A stretch of DNA of 14,260 bases, taken from Azonexus sp. (lineage in GTDB: Bacteria > Pseudomonadota > Gammaproteobacteria > Burkholderiales > Rhodocyclaceae). The first letter of the stretch is position 1. Every line of letters starts with the position of its first letter. The stretch lies in the NCBI GenBank assembly GCA_031285115.1, contig JAITWU010000186.1, positions 1 to 14,260 of the forward strand. The letters run 5' to 3'. Under the pieces are notes generated by a model that made no database searches, was not told the DNA's origin, and saw nothing but the letters and a program-made list of their open reading frames with translations. Of the stretch, positions 7,090 through 14,260 are shown one piece after another. The position numbers and the translations under genes were made by a program.

Positions 7090-7202
7090 GTAACCCGCAG
7101 CGGATCTTGCCCTGCGCCCGGCTTTCTTCTGACGCAGGTCATGCCGCATCAGGTGCAGCGCCATTATCATGGCAGGTTATAGCGTTTTTCCTGGCACACC
7201 TC

Positions 7203-8534
7203 ATGCGACATCTCAAACTGGCTTTGGCGGTGGCCCTGCTGCTTCCCGCCGTCCTCTGGCTGATTGCCGAATCCGCCGTTTTTCAGGCCGCTACCTTTAT
7301 GGATCTGCGCCGGTTCATGGTTCAGCTTACCGGCGTCATTGCCTATGGCGGCATGGGTTTCGCCATGCTGCTGGCGCTCAGGCCGCGCCCGTTGGAGCGA
7401 TGGTTCAACGGCCTCGACAAAATGTACCGGCTGCACAAATGGCTGGGCATCGCCGCGCTCGTCTTCGGCATCATTCACTGGCTGTGGGCAAAAGGCCCAA
7501 AATGGGCGGTCGGCTGGGGATGGCTGGAAAAGCCGGTGAAAGGGCCGCGCATCCCGCCCGATAATCCGCTCGAAGCCCTGTTCCTCAACTATCGCGGCTT
7601 TGCCGAGAGCGTCGGCGAGTGGGTATTTTATGCTGTCGTCATTCTGATTGCACTGGCCTTGATCCAGCGTTTTCCCTATCGCTGGTTTTACAAAACGCAC
7701 CGTTTCATCGCCCTTGTTTATCTGGCCCTCACGTTTCACATGGTCGTGCTGCTCAAATTCAGCGACTGGATCTTGCCGCTCGGCTGGCTGATGGCGGTTC
7801 TCGCCGCTGGCGGCGCGTGGACGGCGGTGTTGTCGCTGCTTGGCCGGATCGGCGCGGGCCGCAAGGTCAGGGGAGAAATCAGGGCGCTACGCTATTTCCC
7901 CGGCGTGCGCTCGCTCGAAATCGAAACCGAAGCGCCCGGCTGGCCCGGCCACCAGCCCGGTCAATTCGTCTTTGCCACATCGAGCGCCAGCGAAGGCGCG
8001 CACCCTTCCACCATTGCTTCCGGCTGGAATCCGCAACATCCCCGGCTCTCTTTTGTGGTCAAAGAACTCGGCGACCACACCGCCCGCCTGCGCGAAAAAC
8101 TGCGCGTCGGCCAGGCGGTGACGCTCGAAGGCCCCTATGGCTGCTTCACCTTCGATGACGACCGGCGGCAGCAAATCTGGATCGGCGGCGGCATCGGCAT
8201 TACGCCCTTCATCAGCCGGATGCAGCATCTGGCCGGGCGGCAGGATGGGCGAACGGTCAATCTCTTTCACACCACCGCCGATGTCGATGAAGACGCCTTC
8301 GCCCGGCTCAAGGCCGACGCGCAAGCGGCCAACATCGAGCTGCACCTGCTGATCGACGCCCGCGATGGCCGCCTGACTGGCGAGCGCATCCGCAACCTCG
8401 TTCCCGGCTGGCGCGACGCCAGCATCTGGTTCTGCGGCCCCGCCGGATTCGGCGAAGCGCTAAAACGCGACTTCGCGGCGCAGGGCTTTCCGGTGGCAAA
8501 AGATTTTCATCAGGAACTGTTCAATATGCGTTGA
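7203..8534 (+). CDS. Ferric reductase / NADPH-oxidase-like transmembrane flavocytochrome
   Basis: 443 residues from ATG 7203, chosen because MRHLKLALAVALLLP begins the first membrane helix and the open frame before it crosses a repeat; no strong SD is visible, so the start is less certain than the gene. Six hydrophobic helices fill residues 1-215. Paired histidines suited to two b haems lie at H78/H92 (HX13H) and H166/H179 (HX12H). The cytoplasmic half has an FAD-binding barrel (HQPGQFVFAT; AHPSTIAS where relatives usually have HPFTIAS), a nucleotide-binding GGGIGITPF at 328-336, CGPAGFG from 411, and the end FHQELFNMR. The family moves electrons from NAD(P)H via FAD and haem across the membrane to ferric iron, oxygen or another acceptor. 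Length fits bacterial COG4097-type proteins. The acceptor cannot be told from sequence. It converges with the next gene across 20 bases. Confidence 0.9.
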   Translation: MRHLKLALAVALLLPAVLWLIAESAVFQAATFMDLRRFMVQLTGVIAYGGMGFAMLLALRPRPLERWFNGLDKMYRLHKWLGIAALVFGIIHWLWAKGPKWAVGWGWLEKPVKGPRIPPDNPLEALFLNYRGFAESVGEWVFYAVVILIALALIQRFPYRWFYKTHRFIALVYLALTFHMVVLLKFSDWILPLGWLMAVLAAGGAWTAVLSLLGRIGAGRKVRGEIRALRYFPGVRSLEIETEAPGWPGHQPGQFVFATSSASEGAHPSTIASGWNPQHPRLSFVVKELGDHTARLREKLRVGQAVTLEGPYGCFTFDDDRRQQIWIGGGIGITPFISRMQHLAGRQDGRTVNLFHTTADVDEDAFARLKADAQAANIELHLLIDARDGRLTGERIRNLVPGWRDASIWFCGPAGFGEALKRDFAAQGFPVAKDFHQELFNMR

Positions 8535-8554
8535 TAAATGTCGCATCCCGGTTG

Positions 8555-10045
8555 CTAGGCCACCCATTTCGCCGCCACGCAAACACGATTCCGCCCTGCT
8601 TGCTTGGCTTGGTAGAGGGCGTGGTCGGCGCGGTCGAACCATTGGCTCAATGTTTCTTTCTGGTCGTATTGCGCGACGCCGCAACTGACCGTTAGCGCGA
8701 TGTGCTGGCCGCTGTAGCTGAAATCGCGTGCCTCGATGGCGGCGCGGAATTTTTCGGTCAGTATCAGGGCGTAGTCGAGTTCGCAACCTTTGAACAGCAC
8801 GACGTATTCCTCGCCGCCCCAGCGGCTCAGAATGTCGGAATGGCGCAGCATTTTTTTCAGGGTGTCGGCGATTTTGCGGATTGTCTCGTCGCCCGCGAGA
8901 TGCCCGTAGCGGTCATTGATCCGCTTGAAATGGTCGATGTCGAGCAGCATGATCGACAGTGGCTCGCCGGTTCGTCGCGCGCCGTCGATCACTTGCTGGG
9001 CCATCAGGTCGAAGACTCGCCGGTTGGGCAGGCCGCTCAGAGTGTCGGTCGCCGCCATTTCTTCCAGTCGCCGCTGGTAGCGGCCAATGACCATGTTGGT
9101 CAGGAGCAGCACCAGCACCGTTACCACCAGACTGATCGCCAGATTGACATAGAGCGTTTCGCGCGTGGCGAACAGCGCGGCGTCATCCATTTTTTCGACG
9201 AACAGATACCAGTTCAATTCCGGGATGAACCAGACGTTGAGAAAGTGCAGGCGTCCATCCTTCTTGTAGCGGAGCACGCCATCGCGCTGCGCTTGTTCGT
9301 GCGTCGCCCGGACATCCATGCCGGTTGCTTCACGAATGTTCTTGCCCATCATCCCGGAATCTTTGGCCGACAAAATCACCTTGCCTCCGGCATCGGTAAA
9401 GTAAACGTGGCTTTGGTAGCGCGTCTGGAAATCGTTGATCAGTTGCTGCATCGTGTTTTCCGTCAGCCCGACGCCGGTGACGCCGATCAAAGCGCCGTTT
9501 TTATCGAGAACGCGGTAATTGACGAAGATGGTCAGGGCGCCACGGTTGTCGAAATCGGGATCGAAGTTGATTTCGTAAGGCTCCCGCAGATTGCGCGTGC
9601 GGAAATACCAGGCATCGCGCGATTCGTCCGGGTTCAGTTTGCGCAGGATGCTGCGGCCGCTATGGTAGTGAAGGCGCGACTTCTCGGAGCCGAAAAAAGT
9701 GACGATGCCGCCCTTGTCGTCATTGCTCGACTTGACTGCTTGCAGATATTCCTCAATCTGCTCAGGGGATTTCTCGCCGCTCGTTACCCAGTCGCACAAA
9801 AAGGTGTCGTGCGCCATCATTGATGAAATCAGAATTGGCCGTATCAGGTCTTTCTGCATTTCTGAATAGATATGGCTGGAAGTGAGCGGCAGCTCGGTGG
9901 CGATGATGGATTCGCGGATCGCGTTTTGCGACACGAAATAGCTGGCCAGCGAGGTGCCGATAAAACCGATGCCCAACAGTAGCGCAAGCGACACGATCAG
10001 CCTGTGCTTGTCCATTGCTACCCCGTTGCCGTTGTTTGCCGCCAC
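8555..10045 (-). CDS. Membrane diguanylate cyclase with periplasmic Cache-type sensor
   Basis: 496 residues from GTG 10045, preferred over ATG 10015 because AAGGAGGAG (near 10063-10055) stands before it and little stands before the ATG. It makes c-di-GMP from two GTP. Helix 1 (about 13-35) and helix 2 (about 300-322) enclose a periplasmic domain of some 260 residues. Features such as DAWYFRTR, a VNYRVLDKNGALIGVTGVGL strand-helix and VYFTDAGGKVILSAKD suit a double-Cache small-molecule sensor. The GGDEF domain begins near 330: DIDHFK with metal ligand D369, signature GGEEY at 410-414 (an active variant), and RHSD at 401-404 exactly five residues before W409-G410, the RxxD inhibitory site, so product feedback is expected. 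No EAL domain is present. The ligand is unknown. It is divergent from clpB and possibly influences motility and surface attachment. Confidence 0.94.
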   Translation of the reverse strand: MAANNGNGVAMDKHRLIVSLALLLGIGFIGTSLASYFVSQNAIRESIIATELPLTSSHIYSEMQKDLIRPILISSMMAHDTFLCDWVTSGEKSPEQIEEYLQAVKSSNDDKGGIVTFFGSEKSRLHYHSGRSILRKLNPDESRDAWYFRTRNLREPYEINFDPDFDNRGALTIFVNYRVLDKNGALIGVTGVGLTENTMQQLINDFQTRYQSHVYFTDAGGKVILSAKDSGMMGKNIREATGMDVRATHEQAQRDGVLRYKKDGRLHFLNVWFIPELNWYLFVEKMDDAALFATRETLYVNLAISLVVTVLVLLLTNMVIGRYQRRLEEMAATDTLSGLPNRRVFDLMAQQVIDGARRTGEPLSIMLLDIDHFKRINDRYGHLAGDETIRKIADTLKKMLRHSDILSRWGGEEYVVLFKGCELDYALILTEKFRAAIEARDFSYSGQHIALTVSCGVAQYDQKETLSQWFDRADHALYQAKQAGRNRVCVAAKWVA

Positions 10046-10156
10046 GATTTTCGGCTCCTCCTTTGTCTGCTTGCCCTTTGATTTTTGTCAACCTTGTCCG
10101 AGTAGTCATTTTGCATAAACTGCGCGGCCTGGTGTGCGAAATTTTCCCTGTCCCCG

Positions 10157-10185
10157 GTTGAAATTTGCCCCTCTCAGCCGCATGT
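10157..10185 (+). promoter_or_regulatory. Heat-shock (sigma-32) promoter of clpB
   Basis: GTTGAAA (10157-10163), 14 bases, then CCGCATGT (10178-10185). Against the RpoH consensus CTTGAAA-N11-16-CCCCATNT this matches six of seven and, ignoring N, six of seven positions. It ends 36 bases before the clpB ATG, and ClpB is a classic RpoH regulon member. GAAGGA at 10208-10213 is the ribosome-binding site. Confidence 0.8.
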
Positions 10186-10221
10186 TGAAAAAATCCAGAT
10201 TTTTCGTGAAGGACCTCATCC

Positions 10222-12804
10222 ATGCGTAGTGACAAACTCACCACCAAATTGCAGCAGGCTTTGTCCGATGCCCAGAGTCTGGCCGTTGGCGGCGATCAGC
10301 AATTTATCGAGCCGCAGCATCTGCTGCTCGCCTTGATCGACCAGGAGGAAGGCGGCAGCCGTTCTCTGCTGGCGCGCGCCGGGGTCAATGTGGCTGGCTT
10401 GCGCAGTGATCTGGAGGCGGCCTTGAAGCGGTTGCCGCAGGTTTCCGGGCATGGCGGCGATGTTTCGGTCGGGCGCGATCTCGGTAATCTCCTCAATCTG
10501 GCCGACAAGGAGGCGCAAAAGCGCGGCGATCAGTTCATCGCCAGCGAAATGTTCCTGCTCGCGCTCACTGACGATAAAGGCGAAAGCGGGCGGCTGGCCA
10601 AACAGCATGGCTTGAACCGCAAGGCGCTGGAGGCGGCGATTGTCGCCGTGCGCGGCGGCCAGGGCGTCGATAGTCAGGAGGCGGAAGGCCAGCGCGAGGC
10701 GCTGAAAAAATATTGCATCGACCTCACCGAACGCGCCGCCCAGGGCAAGCTCGACCCGGTGATCGGGCGCGATGACGAGATTCGCCGCGCCATCCAGATT
10801 CTGCAACGGCGGACCAAGAACAACCCGGTCCTGATCGGCGAGCCGGGCGTCGGCAAAACGGCCATCGTCGAGGGGCTGGCCCAGCGCATCGTCAATGAGG
10901 AGGTGCCGGAAACCTTGAAGGGCAAGAAAGTGCTGGTGCTCGACATGGCTGGCCTCTTGGCCGGGGCCAAGTATCGCGGCGAATTCGAGGAGCGCCTGAA
11001 AGCGGTGCTCAAAGAAGTGGCGCAGGACGAAGGGCGCATCATTCTTTTCATCGACGAACTGCATACGATGGTCGGCGCGGGCAAGGCGGAAGGGGCGATC
11101 GACGCTGGCAACATGCTCAAACCGGCGCTGGCGCGCGGCGAGTTGCACTGCATCGGGGCGACGACGCTGGACGAATACCGCAAGTACATCGAAAAAGACG
11201 CGGCGCTCGAACGTCGTTTCCAGAAGGTGCTGATTGGCGAGCCGAGCGTCGAATCGACCATCGCCATCCTGCGCGGCTTGCAGGAGAAGTACGAACTGCA
11301 CCACGGCGTGGACATCACCGATCCGGCCATCGTCGCCGCCGCCGAGTTGTCCAACCGTTACATCACCGACCGTTTTCTGCCGGACAAGGCGATTGACCTC
11401 ATCGACGAGGCGGCGGCGCGGATCAAGATGGAAATCGACTCGAAGCCGGAATCCATGGACAAACTCGACCGCCGCATCATCCAGTTGAAAATCGAGCGCG
11501 AAGCGGTCAAAAAAGAGAAGGATGAGGCTTCCCGCAAGCGCCTGGCCTTGATCGAAGAAGAAATCGAGAAACTGACCAAGGAATATTCCGACCTCGAAGA
11601 AATCTGGAAGGCGGAAAAATCCGCCGTGCTTGGTTCCGCCCAGATCAAGGAAGAAATCGACCGTCTGCGGGCCGAAATCGTCAAATTGCAGCGTGAAGGC
11701 AAGCTCGACAAAGTGGCCGAATTGCAATACGGCAAACTGCCGCAGCTCGAAGCCCAATTGAAAGCGGCGGACGCCGCAGGCAGCGAGGGCAAAGCCAAGC
11801 CGAAGCTCTTGCGCACCCAGGTCGGCGCGGAGGAAATCGCCGAAGTCGTCAGCCGCGCCACCGGCATCCCGGTCAGCAAAATGATGCAGGGCGAGCGCGA
11901 CAAGCTCCTGCATATGGAAGACAAGCTGCACCAGCGCGTCGTCGGCCAGGATGAGGCGGTGCGTCTGGTGGCCGACGCCATCCGCCGCTCACGCGCGGGA
12001 CTCGCCGATCCCAACCGGCCTTACGGCTCCTTCCTTTTTCTTGGCCCGACCGGTGTCGGCAAAACCGAACTGTGCAAGGCGCTGGCCGAATTCATGTTCG
12101 ATTCGGAAGAACACCTGATTCGCATCGACATGAGCGAATTTATGGAAAAACACTCGGTCGCCCGCCTCATCGGCGCGCCGCCCGGCGATGTCGGCTATGA
12201 GGAAGGCGGCTACCTGACCGAAGCCGTGCGCCGCAAACCTTACAGCGTGATTTTGCTTGATGAGGTGGAAAAGGCGCACCCGGATGTCTTCAACGTGCTG
12301 CTCCAGGTTTTGGATGATGGCCGCATGACCGACGGCCAGGGCCGCACGGTCGATTTCAAGAATACCGTGATCGTGATGACATCCAACCTCGGTTCGCAAA
12401 TGATTCAGCAAATGGCGGGCGACGATTACGGTCTCATCAAGGTGGCGGTGATGGCCGAGGTGAAAACCTATTTCCGCCCGGAATTTGTCAATCGCATCGA
12501 CGAAGTGGTGGTTTTTCATGCTCTCGATGAAAAGCACATCGCTGGCATCGCCAAAATCCAGCTTGGCTACCTCGAAAAACGGCTGGCCCAGTTGGAGATG
12601 GGCATCGTTTTCGACGACAGCGCCTTGTCCGAACTGGCGCAAGCCGGTTTCGACCCGATCTTCGGCGCCCGGCCCCTGAAGCGGGCGATTCAGCAGCAAA
12701 TCGAAAACCCGCTCGCCAAAGCCATCCTCGAAGGGCGTTTCGCCGCCAAGGATACGGTTCGGGTGAGTTGCGAGAATGGAGTGATGCGCTTGAATCGCGC
12801 CTGA
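10222..12804 (+). CDS. clpB: ATP-dependent disaggregase ClpB
   Basis: 860 residues, against 857 in E. coli. Cytoplasmic hexameric AAA+ chaperone that threads aggregated proteins through its pore together with DnaK/DnaJ/GrpE. Order: N domain with two Clp_N repeats (about 1-145; [18 protein letters not shown]), AAA1 with Walker A GEPGVGKT at 206-213 and Walker [10 protein letters not shown], the coiled-coil M domain (about 410-525; charged, [18 protein letters not shown]), and AAA2 with Walker A GPTGVGKT at 608-615 and Walker [11 protein letters not shown]. The second pore loop region contains [13 protein letters not shown]. All catalytic motifs look intact. No ClpP-binding IGL/F loop is expected. 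E. coli makes a short form from a GTG at codon 149; here codon 149 is GTC, though codon 143 is GTG. The gene is monocistronic by layout and sits behind a sigma-32-like promoter. Confidence 0.98.
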   Translation: MRSDKLTTKLQQALSDAQSLAVGGDQQFIEPQHLLLALIDQEEGGSRSLLARAGVNVAGLRSDLEAALKRLPQVSGHGGDVSVGRDLGNLLNLADKEAQKRGDQFIASEMFLLALTDDKGESGRLAKQHGLNRKALEAAIVAVRGGQGVDSQEAEGQREALKKYCIDLTERAAQGKLDPVIGRDDEIRRAIQILQRRTKNNPVLIGEPGVGKTAIVEGLAQRIVNEEVPETLKGKKVLVLDMAGLLAGAKYRGEFEERLKAVLKEVAQDEGRIILFIDELHTMVGAGKAEGAIDAGNMLKPALARGELHCIGATTLDEYRKYIEKDAALERRFQKVLIGEPSVESTIAILRGLQEKYELHHGVDITDPAIVAAAELSNRYITDRFLPDKAIDLIDEAAARIKMEIDSKPESMDKLDRRIIQLKIEREAVKKEKDEASRKRLALIEEEIEKLTKEYSDLEEIWKAEKSAVLGSAQIKEEIDRLRAEIVKLQREGKLDKVAELQYGKLPQLEAQLKAADAAGSEGKAKPKLLRTQVGAEEIAEVVSRATGIPVSKMMQGERDKLLHMEDKLHQRVVGQDEAVRLVADAIRRSRAGLADPNRPYGSFLFLGPTGVGKTELCKALAEFMFDSEEHLIRIDMSEFMEKHSVARLIGAPPGDVGYEEGGYLTEAVRRKPYSVILLDEVEKAHPDVFNVLLQVLDDGRMTDGQGRTVDFKNTVIVMTSNLGSQMIQQMAGDDYGLIKVAVMAEVKTYFRPEFVNRIDEVVVFHALDEKHIAGIAKIQLGYLEKRLAQLEMGIVFDDSALSELAQAGFDPIFGARPLKRAIQQQIENPLAKAILEGRFAAKDTVRVSCENGVMRLNRA

Positions 12805-12805
12805 T

Positions 12806-12891
12806 CCCAATTACATTTCAATAGATCGGTTTTTACCGGGCAGATCCATTCTCCCCTCTCCCCTCGCGGGAGAGGGGCCAGGGGAGAGGGG
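12806..12891 (+). repeat. Long palindromic element, copy 2, with alternative hairpins
   Basis: Begins one base after the clpB stop codon. It shares with the element at 7089-7027 a 22-base identical tract (12806-12827), a G/A difference, GTTTT, then after about ten extra bases an 18-base tract and the palindrome CCCCTCTCCC-CTCGC-GGGAGAGGGG (12853-12877). A second GGGGAGAGGGG at 12881-12891 can also pair with 12853-12863, so two mutually exclusive hairpins are possible. No T-run follows either. Confidence 0.8.
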
Positions 12892-12920
12892 GCGGCGATT
12901 TATCCGCTTTCATGCGCTTC

Positions 12921-12936
12921 GCGCCAAGTTTGGCGC
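12921..12936. repeat. Short perfect palindrome
   Basis: GCGCCAA (12921-12927) and TTGGCGC (12930-12936) are reverse complements separated by two bases. It could be part of the clpB mRNA 3' end or a binding site; no T-run follows. Confidence 0.5.
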
Positions 12937-12937
12937 A

Positions 12938-12972
12938 CCCTCTCCCCGGCCATCTCCCATCAAGGGAGAGGG
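12938..12972. repeat. CCCTCTCCC palindrome, long-loop copy
   Basis: CCCTCTCCC (12938-12946) pairs perfectly with GGGAGAGGG (12964-12972) over a 17-base loop; inside, CTCCC (12954-12958) can pair with GGGAG (12964-12968) instead. It is another member of the family found after fliC and clpB. Confidence 0.65.
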
Positions 12973-13052
12973 AGAAAACCGCACGCATTTCTGAACGCAT
13001 TGAATTGGAAATGGAATGAAGTGGGAGGCGGAGCGGGCAAAGCGCGGCGGAC

Positions 13053-13086
13053 AAAAAAAGGGCGGCGCTTTTGCCGCCGCCCTTTT
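13053..13086 (-). terminator. Intrinsic terminator of the YpeC-like gene
   Basis: Twelve-base-pair perfect stem (13056-13067 with 13075-13086) around a 7-base loop. On the minus strand the stem runs into seven T (13059-13053). It begins 19 bases after the minus-strand stop codon. TTTT on the plus side could give weak bidirectional function. Confidence 0.85.
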
Positions 13087-13104
13087 CCGCCAGGCGAAAA
13101 ACGA

Positions 13105-13533
13105 TCAGCAATTACCTTTCTTGGCCTGTCCCGGCGGGCAGTGGCGCTTGTCCTTGTCGCCGCGGCGGTCGTCGTCGCGGCGGTTGTCACGGCGATCATC
13201 GCGGCGGTCGTCACGACGATCATCGCGGTAGTTAGCGCGGTGGTCATCCCGGCGGTCGGCGCGGCGGTCATCGCGATGGTCATCACGGTGCTGCACACCT
13301 TTAGGTCGGCCAGTGTAATACCTCTCGCCGCGCGGGCCGCTGTGGCGCTTCCAGTATGTCTCATCGCGCCAGTCGCCGCCGTCCCAGTAATAGCCACGGT
13401 TGTCGCGGCTGCCGAAGATGACGGTGGCGGCAGGGGTCTGAACGCGGGTGTCGCCAAGATTGATATTGATGTCGCCAGCCTGCGCCAACAACGGCGTGGC
13501 GACAATCAGGGCGGTCAGGATAAGTTTTTTCAT
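13105..13533 (-). CDS. Secreted YpeC/DUF2502-like protein with Asp-Arg repeat tail
   Basis: 142 residues from ATG 13533, with AAGGA (13545-13541) seven bases upstream; the open frame continues further but without a ribosome site, and MKKLILTALIVATPLLAQA is a clear signal peptide (cleavage after A19). The mature core (20-64) has the pattern FGSRDNRGYYWDGGDWRDETYW, which I recall from E. coli YpeC (DUF2502), whose role is unknown. From about 82 to 124 the chain becomes tandem DDRR/DDHR-type tetrapeptides, with no hydrophobic residue except one Tyr and a few Ala. It ends with HCPPGQAKKGNC, where two cysteines ten residues apart could form a disulfide in the periplasm. Family assignment rests on the core motif only. 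It has its own terminator and is divergent from the DUF1684 gene. A metal-, polyphosphate- or envelope-binding role is conceivable but not shown. Confidence 0.8.
   Translation of the reverse strand: MKKLILTALIVATPLLAQAGDININLGDTRVQTPAATVIFGSRDNRGYYWDGGDWRDETYWKRHSGPRGERYYTGRPKGVQHRDDHRDDRRADRRDDHRANYRDDRRDDRRDDRRDNRRDDDRRGDKDKRHCPPGQAKKGNC
13162..13290 (-). repeat. 12-bp tandem repeat region inside the YpeC-like gene
   Basis: Imperfect units of about 12 bases encode (D/N)(D/N)(R/H)R-type tetrapeptides, roughly ten in a row (residues 82-124). Units vary at synonymous sites and a few codons, so the array is not freshly expanded. Such arrays can change length by slippage in steps that keep the frame. 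Confidence 0.7.
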
Positions 13534-13626
13534 GGATGGGTCCTTGGTGGTAAAAAAGGGTTTTGTGAGCTTGCCCGACACTAACGGCTTGTTTGCGCAA
13601 AAGATGACATTGGAAAGGTTTTTTTT

Positions 13627-14260
13627 ATGGATTTTGCATCGTGGCGAGCCGCCCGTCTTGAAGAATTGCAGGGGCCGGATAGCTGGCTTGGTCTGCTTGG
13701 CCTCTACTGGCTGCAACCCGGCCTCAACCGGGTCGGCGGCGATCAGGCCAACGCTGTTTTGCTACCGGGCGCGCCGCCGGATCTGGGCGCAATCGACTGG
13801 CAGGATCGGGCGCTGTGGTGGCGGCCTCGCGCTGGCGAGGCGCTGCCGCTGCGGACTGACCGCGAGGGAAGGCCAACGGTTGTCGATTGGGGCGATCTGT
13901 CATTTTTTGTCGTCGACCGCAACGGCAAACTGGCCGCCAGGGTGCGCGACCGGGCTTGGAGGCGCGGCCAGCCGCCGGTCGCGCTCGACTATTTTCCGTT
14001 TGATCCGGCCTGGGTCATCGAGGCCCAATGGCAGCCGCTCAATCCGCCAGTGACGATGGCTGTACCGGACGCCGCTGGCGAACTCAAAACGGTGGCCGTG
14101 GCTTTCAAGGCCGTCTTTACGGCTGATGGGGAAAAGGTTGAACTGTTGCCGATGGCCGTTGGCGACGACGAGATCTTTTTCGTTTTCCGTGATCGCACGA
14201 GCGGCAAGGAAACTTACGGCGCGGGCCGCTTCCTGAAGGCCAACCCGGCGGCGGGCGGCT
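13627..14260 (+). CDS. DUF1684 family protein, 3' partial
   Basis: Starts at ATG 13627 with GGAAAGG at 13612-13618 and stays open to the right edge (211 complete codons). The N-terminal SWRAARLEELQGPDSWLGLLG followed by LYWLQPGLNRVGG, and near the end TSGKETYGAGRFL, are the recognisable conserved blocks of DUF1684; between them come RVRDRAW and LDYFPFDPAWVIEAQWQPL, also in family order. The expected C-terminal block with the DFNxAYNPPC motif lies beyond the window. No signal peptide is visible, so a cytoplasmic location is likely. The family function is unknown to me. It is divergent from the YpeC-like gene over a 93-base gap in which I see no convincing promoter on either strand. Confidence 0.88.
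   Translation, partial: MDFASWRAARLEELQGPDSWLGLLGLYWLQPGLNRVGGDQANAVLLPGAPPDLGAIDWQDRALWWRPRAGEALPLRTDREGRPTVVDWGDLSFFVVDRNGKLAARVRDRAWRRGQPPVALDYFPFDPAWVIEAQWQPLNPPVTMAVPDAAGELKTVAVAFKAVFTADGEKVELLPMAVGDDEIFFVFRDRTSGKETYGAGRFLKANPAAGG

Larger units (their letters stand above)
6879..7202. other. Non-coding gap, fliD to oxidoreductase
   Basis: 324 bases without a credible gene. It contains the imperfect hairpin after fliD and one copy of the longer palindromic element (7027-7089). The downstream reading frame is open through this gap from 6894, but translation here reads across the repeat element and looks like neither a leader nor a domain. TATCAT at 7165-7170 could be a -10 box for the oxidoreductase gene, but no -35 match stands 17 bases upstream. 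Confidence 0.6.
12805..13104. other. Non-coding gap, clpB to the minus-strand secreted-protein gene
   Basis: 300 bases made almost wholly of repeats and hairpins: the long palindromic element, a short palindrome at 12921-12936 (GCGCCAA/TTGGCGC), another CCCTCTCCC repeat at 12938-12972, and the terminator of the minus-strand gene at 13053-13086. No coding region is credible. Confidence 0.7.

Noticed and set aside
6894..7202. N-terminal extension of the oxidoreductase by 103 codons
   Set aside because: The extension would translate the fliD end hairpin and the palindromic element, and the first membrane helix begins at the Met encoded at 7203.
8702..9823. 373-codon plus-strand open frame opposite the diguanylate cyclase
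   Set aside because: The opposite frame carries intact GGEEY, RxxD and membrane helices, while this one has no recognisable domain and starts inside the cyclase gene.
10201..10213. Shared 12-mer TTTCGTGAAGGA before clpB and fliC
   Set aside because: Both copies overlap the ribosome-binding site and nothing further matches, so chance plus SD constraint explains it.
10216..11931. Long minus-strand open frame opposite clpB
   Set aside because: It is fully antisense to the conserved AAA+ gene, has no ribosome site, and its protein is a low-information mirror of clpB codons. Similar mirror frames lie opposite fliD, fliC and the oxidoreductase.
13162..13290. Possible CRISPR-like array
   Set aside because: The repeats are 12 bp, contiguous and in frame, without spacers; they encode tetrapeptides.
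13000..13584. Plus-strand frame encoding a very hydrophobic Ala/Val/Ile protein
   Set aside because: It is the complement of the DDRR repeat codons (GTC/GCG/ATC pattern). The minus strand has signal peptide, SD and terminator.

Overview
The window comes from a high-GC Gram-negative, motile bacterium. The flagellin, the fliC-flaG-fliD order, the FliA-type promoter and ClpB all suit a betaproteobacterium, perhaps Rhodocyclales; the family-level placement is inference, since no marker gene such as rRNA is present.

Layout. (a) 1-3576: the 3' part of a very long multi-domain glycosyltransferase, open at the left edge. (b) 3577-4089: a gene-poor stretch holding a candidate 35-residue protein on the minus strand, a terminator, a 45-bp copy of the glycosyltransferase 3' end, and a sigma-28 promoter. 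(c) 4090-6878: flagellar filament genes fliC (a short flagellin), flaG and fliD (filament cap). (d) 7203-8534: a six-helix haem b/FAD/NAD(P)H oxidoreductase of the ferric reductase/NADPH oxidase superfamily. (e) 8555-10045, minus: a membrane diguanylate cyclase with a periplasmic sensor, convergent with (d). (f) 10222-12804: the disaggregase ClpB, divergent from (e), behind a good heat-shock (sigma-32) promoter match. (g) 13105-13533, minus: a small secreted protein with a YpeC/DUF2502-like core and an Asp-Arg repeat tail. (h) 13627 to the right edge: the 5' part of a DUF1684 gene, divergent from (g).

How the parts relate. Regions (a)-(c) form a flagellar filament module. The glycosyltransferase next to a flagellin reduced to its core domains suggests filament glycosylation. 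The diguanylate cyclase could connect to motility through c-di-GMP, but it is a separate transcription unit and nothing ties it directly to the filament genes. The remaining genes look like ordinary housekeeping or stress genes.

Non-coding structure. Intergenic gaps are repeatedly occupied by short palindromes built on CCCCTCTCCC/GGGAGAGGGG. Two of these belong to a longer element that occurs in inverted orientation on either side of the 5.7 kb block from the oxidoreductase to clpB. I see no CRISPR array, tRNA, rRNA, transposase or integrase, and no defence-system genes. The least ordinary signals are the small minus-strand ORF inside a 45-bp direct repeat, the inverted repeat element, and the repeat-tailed YpeC-like protein.
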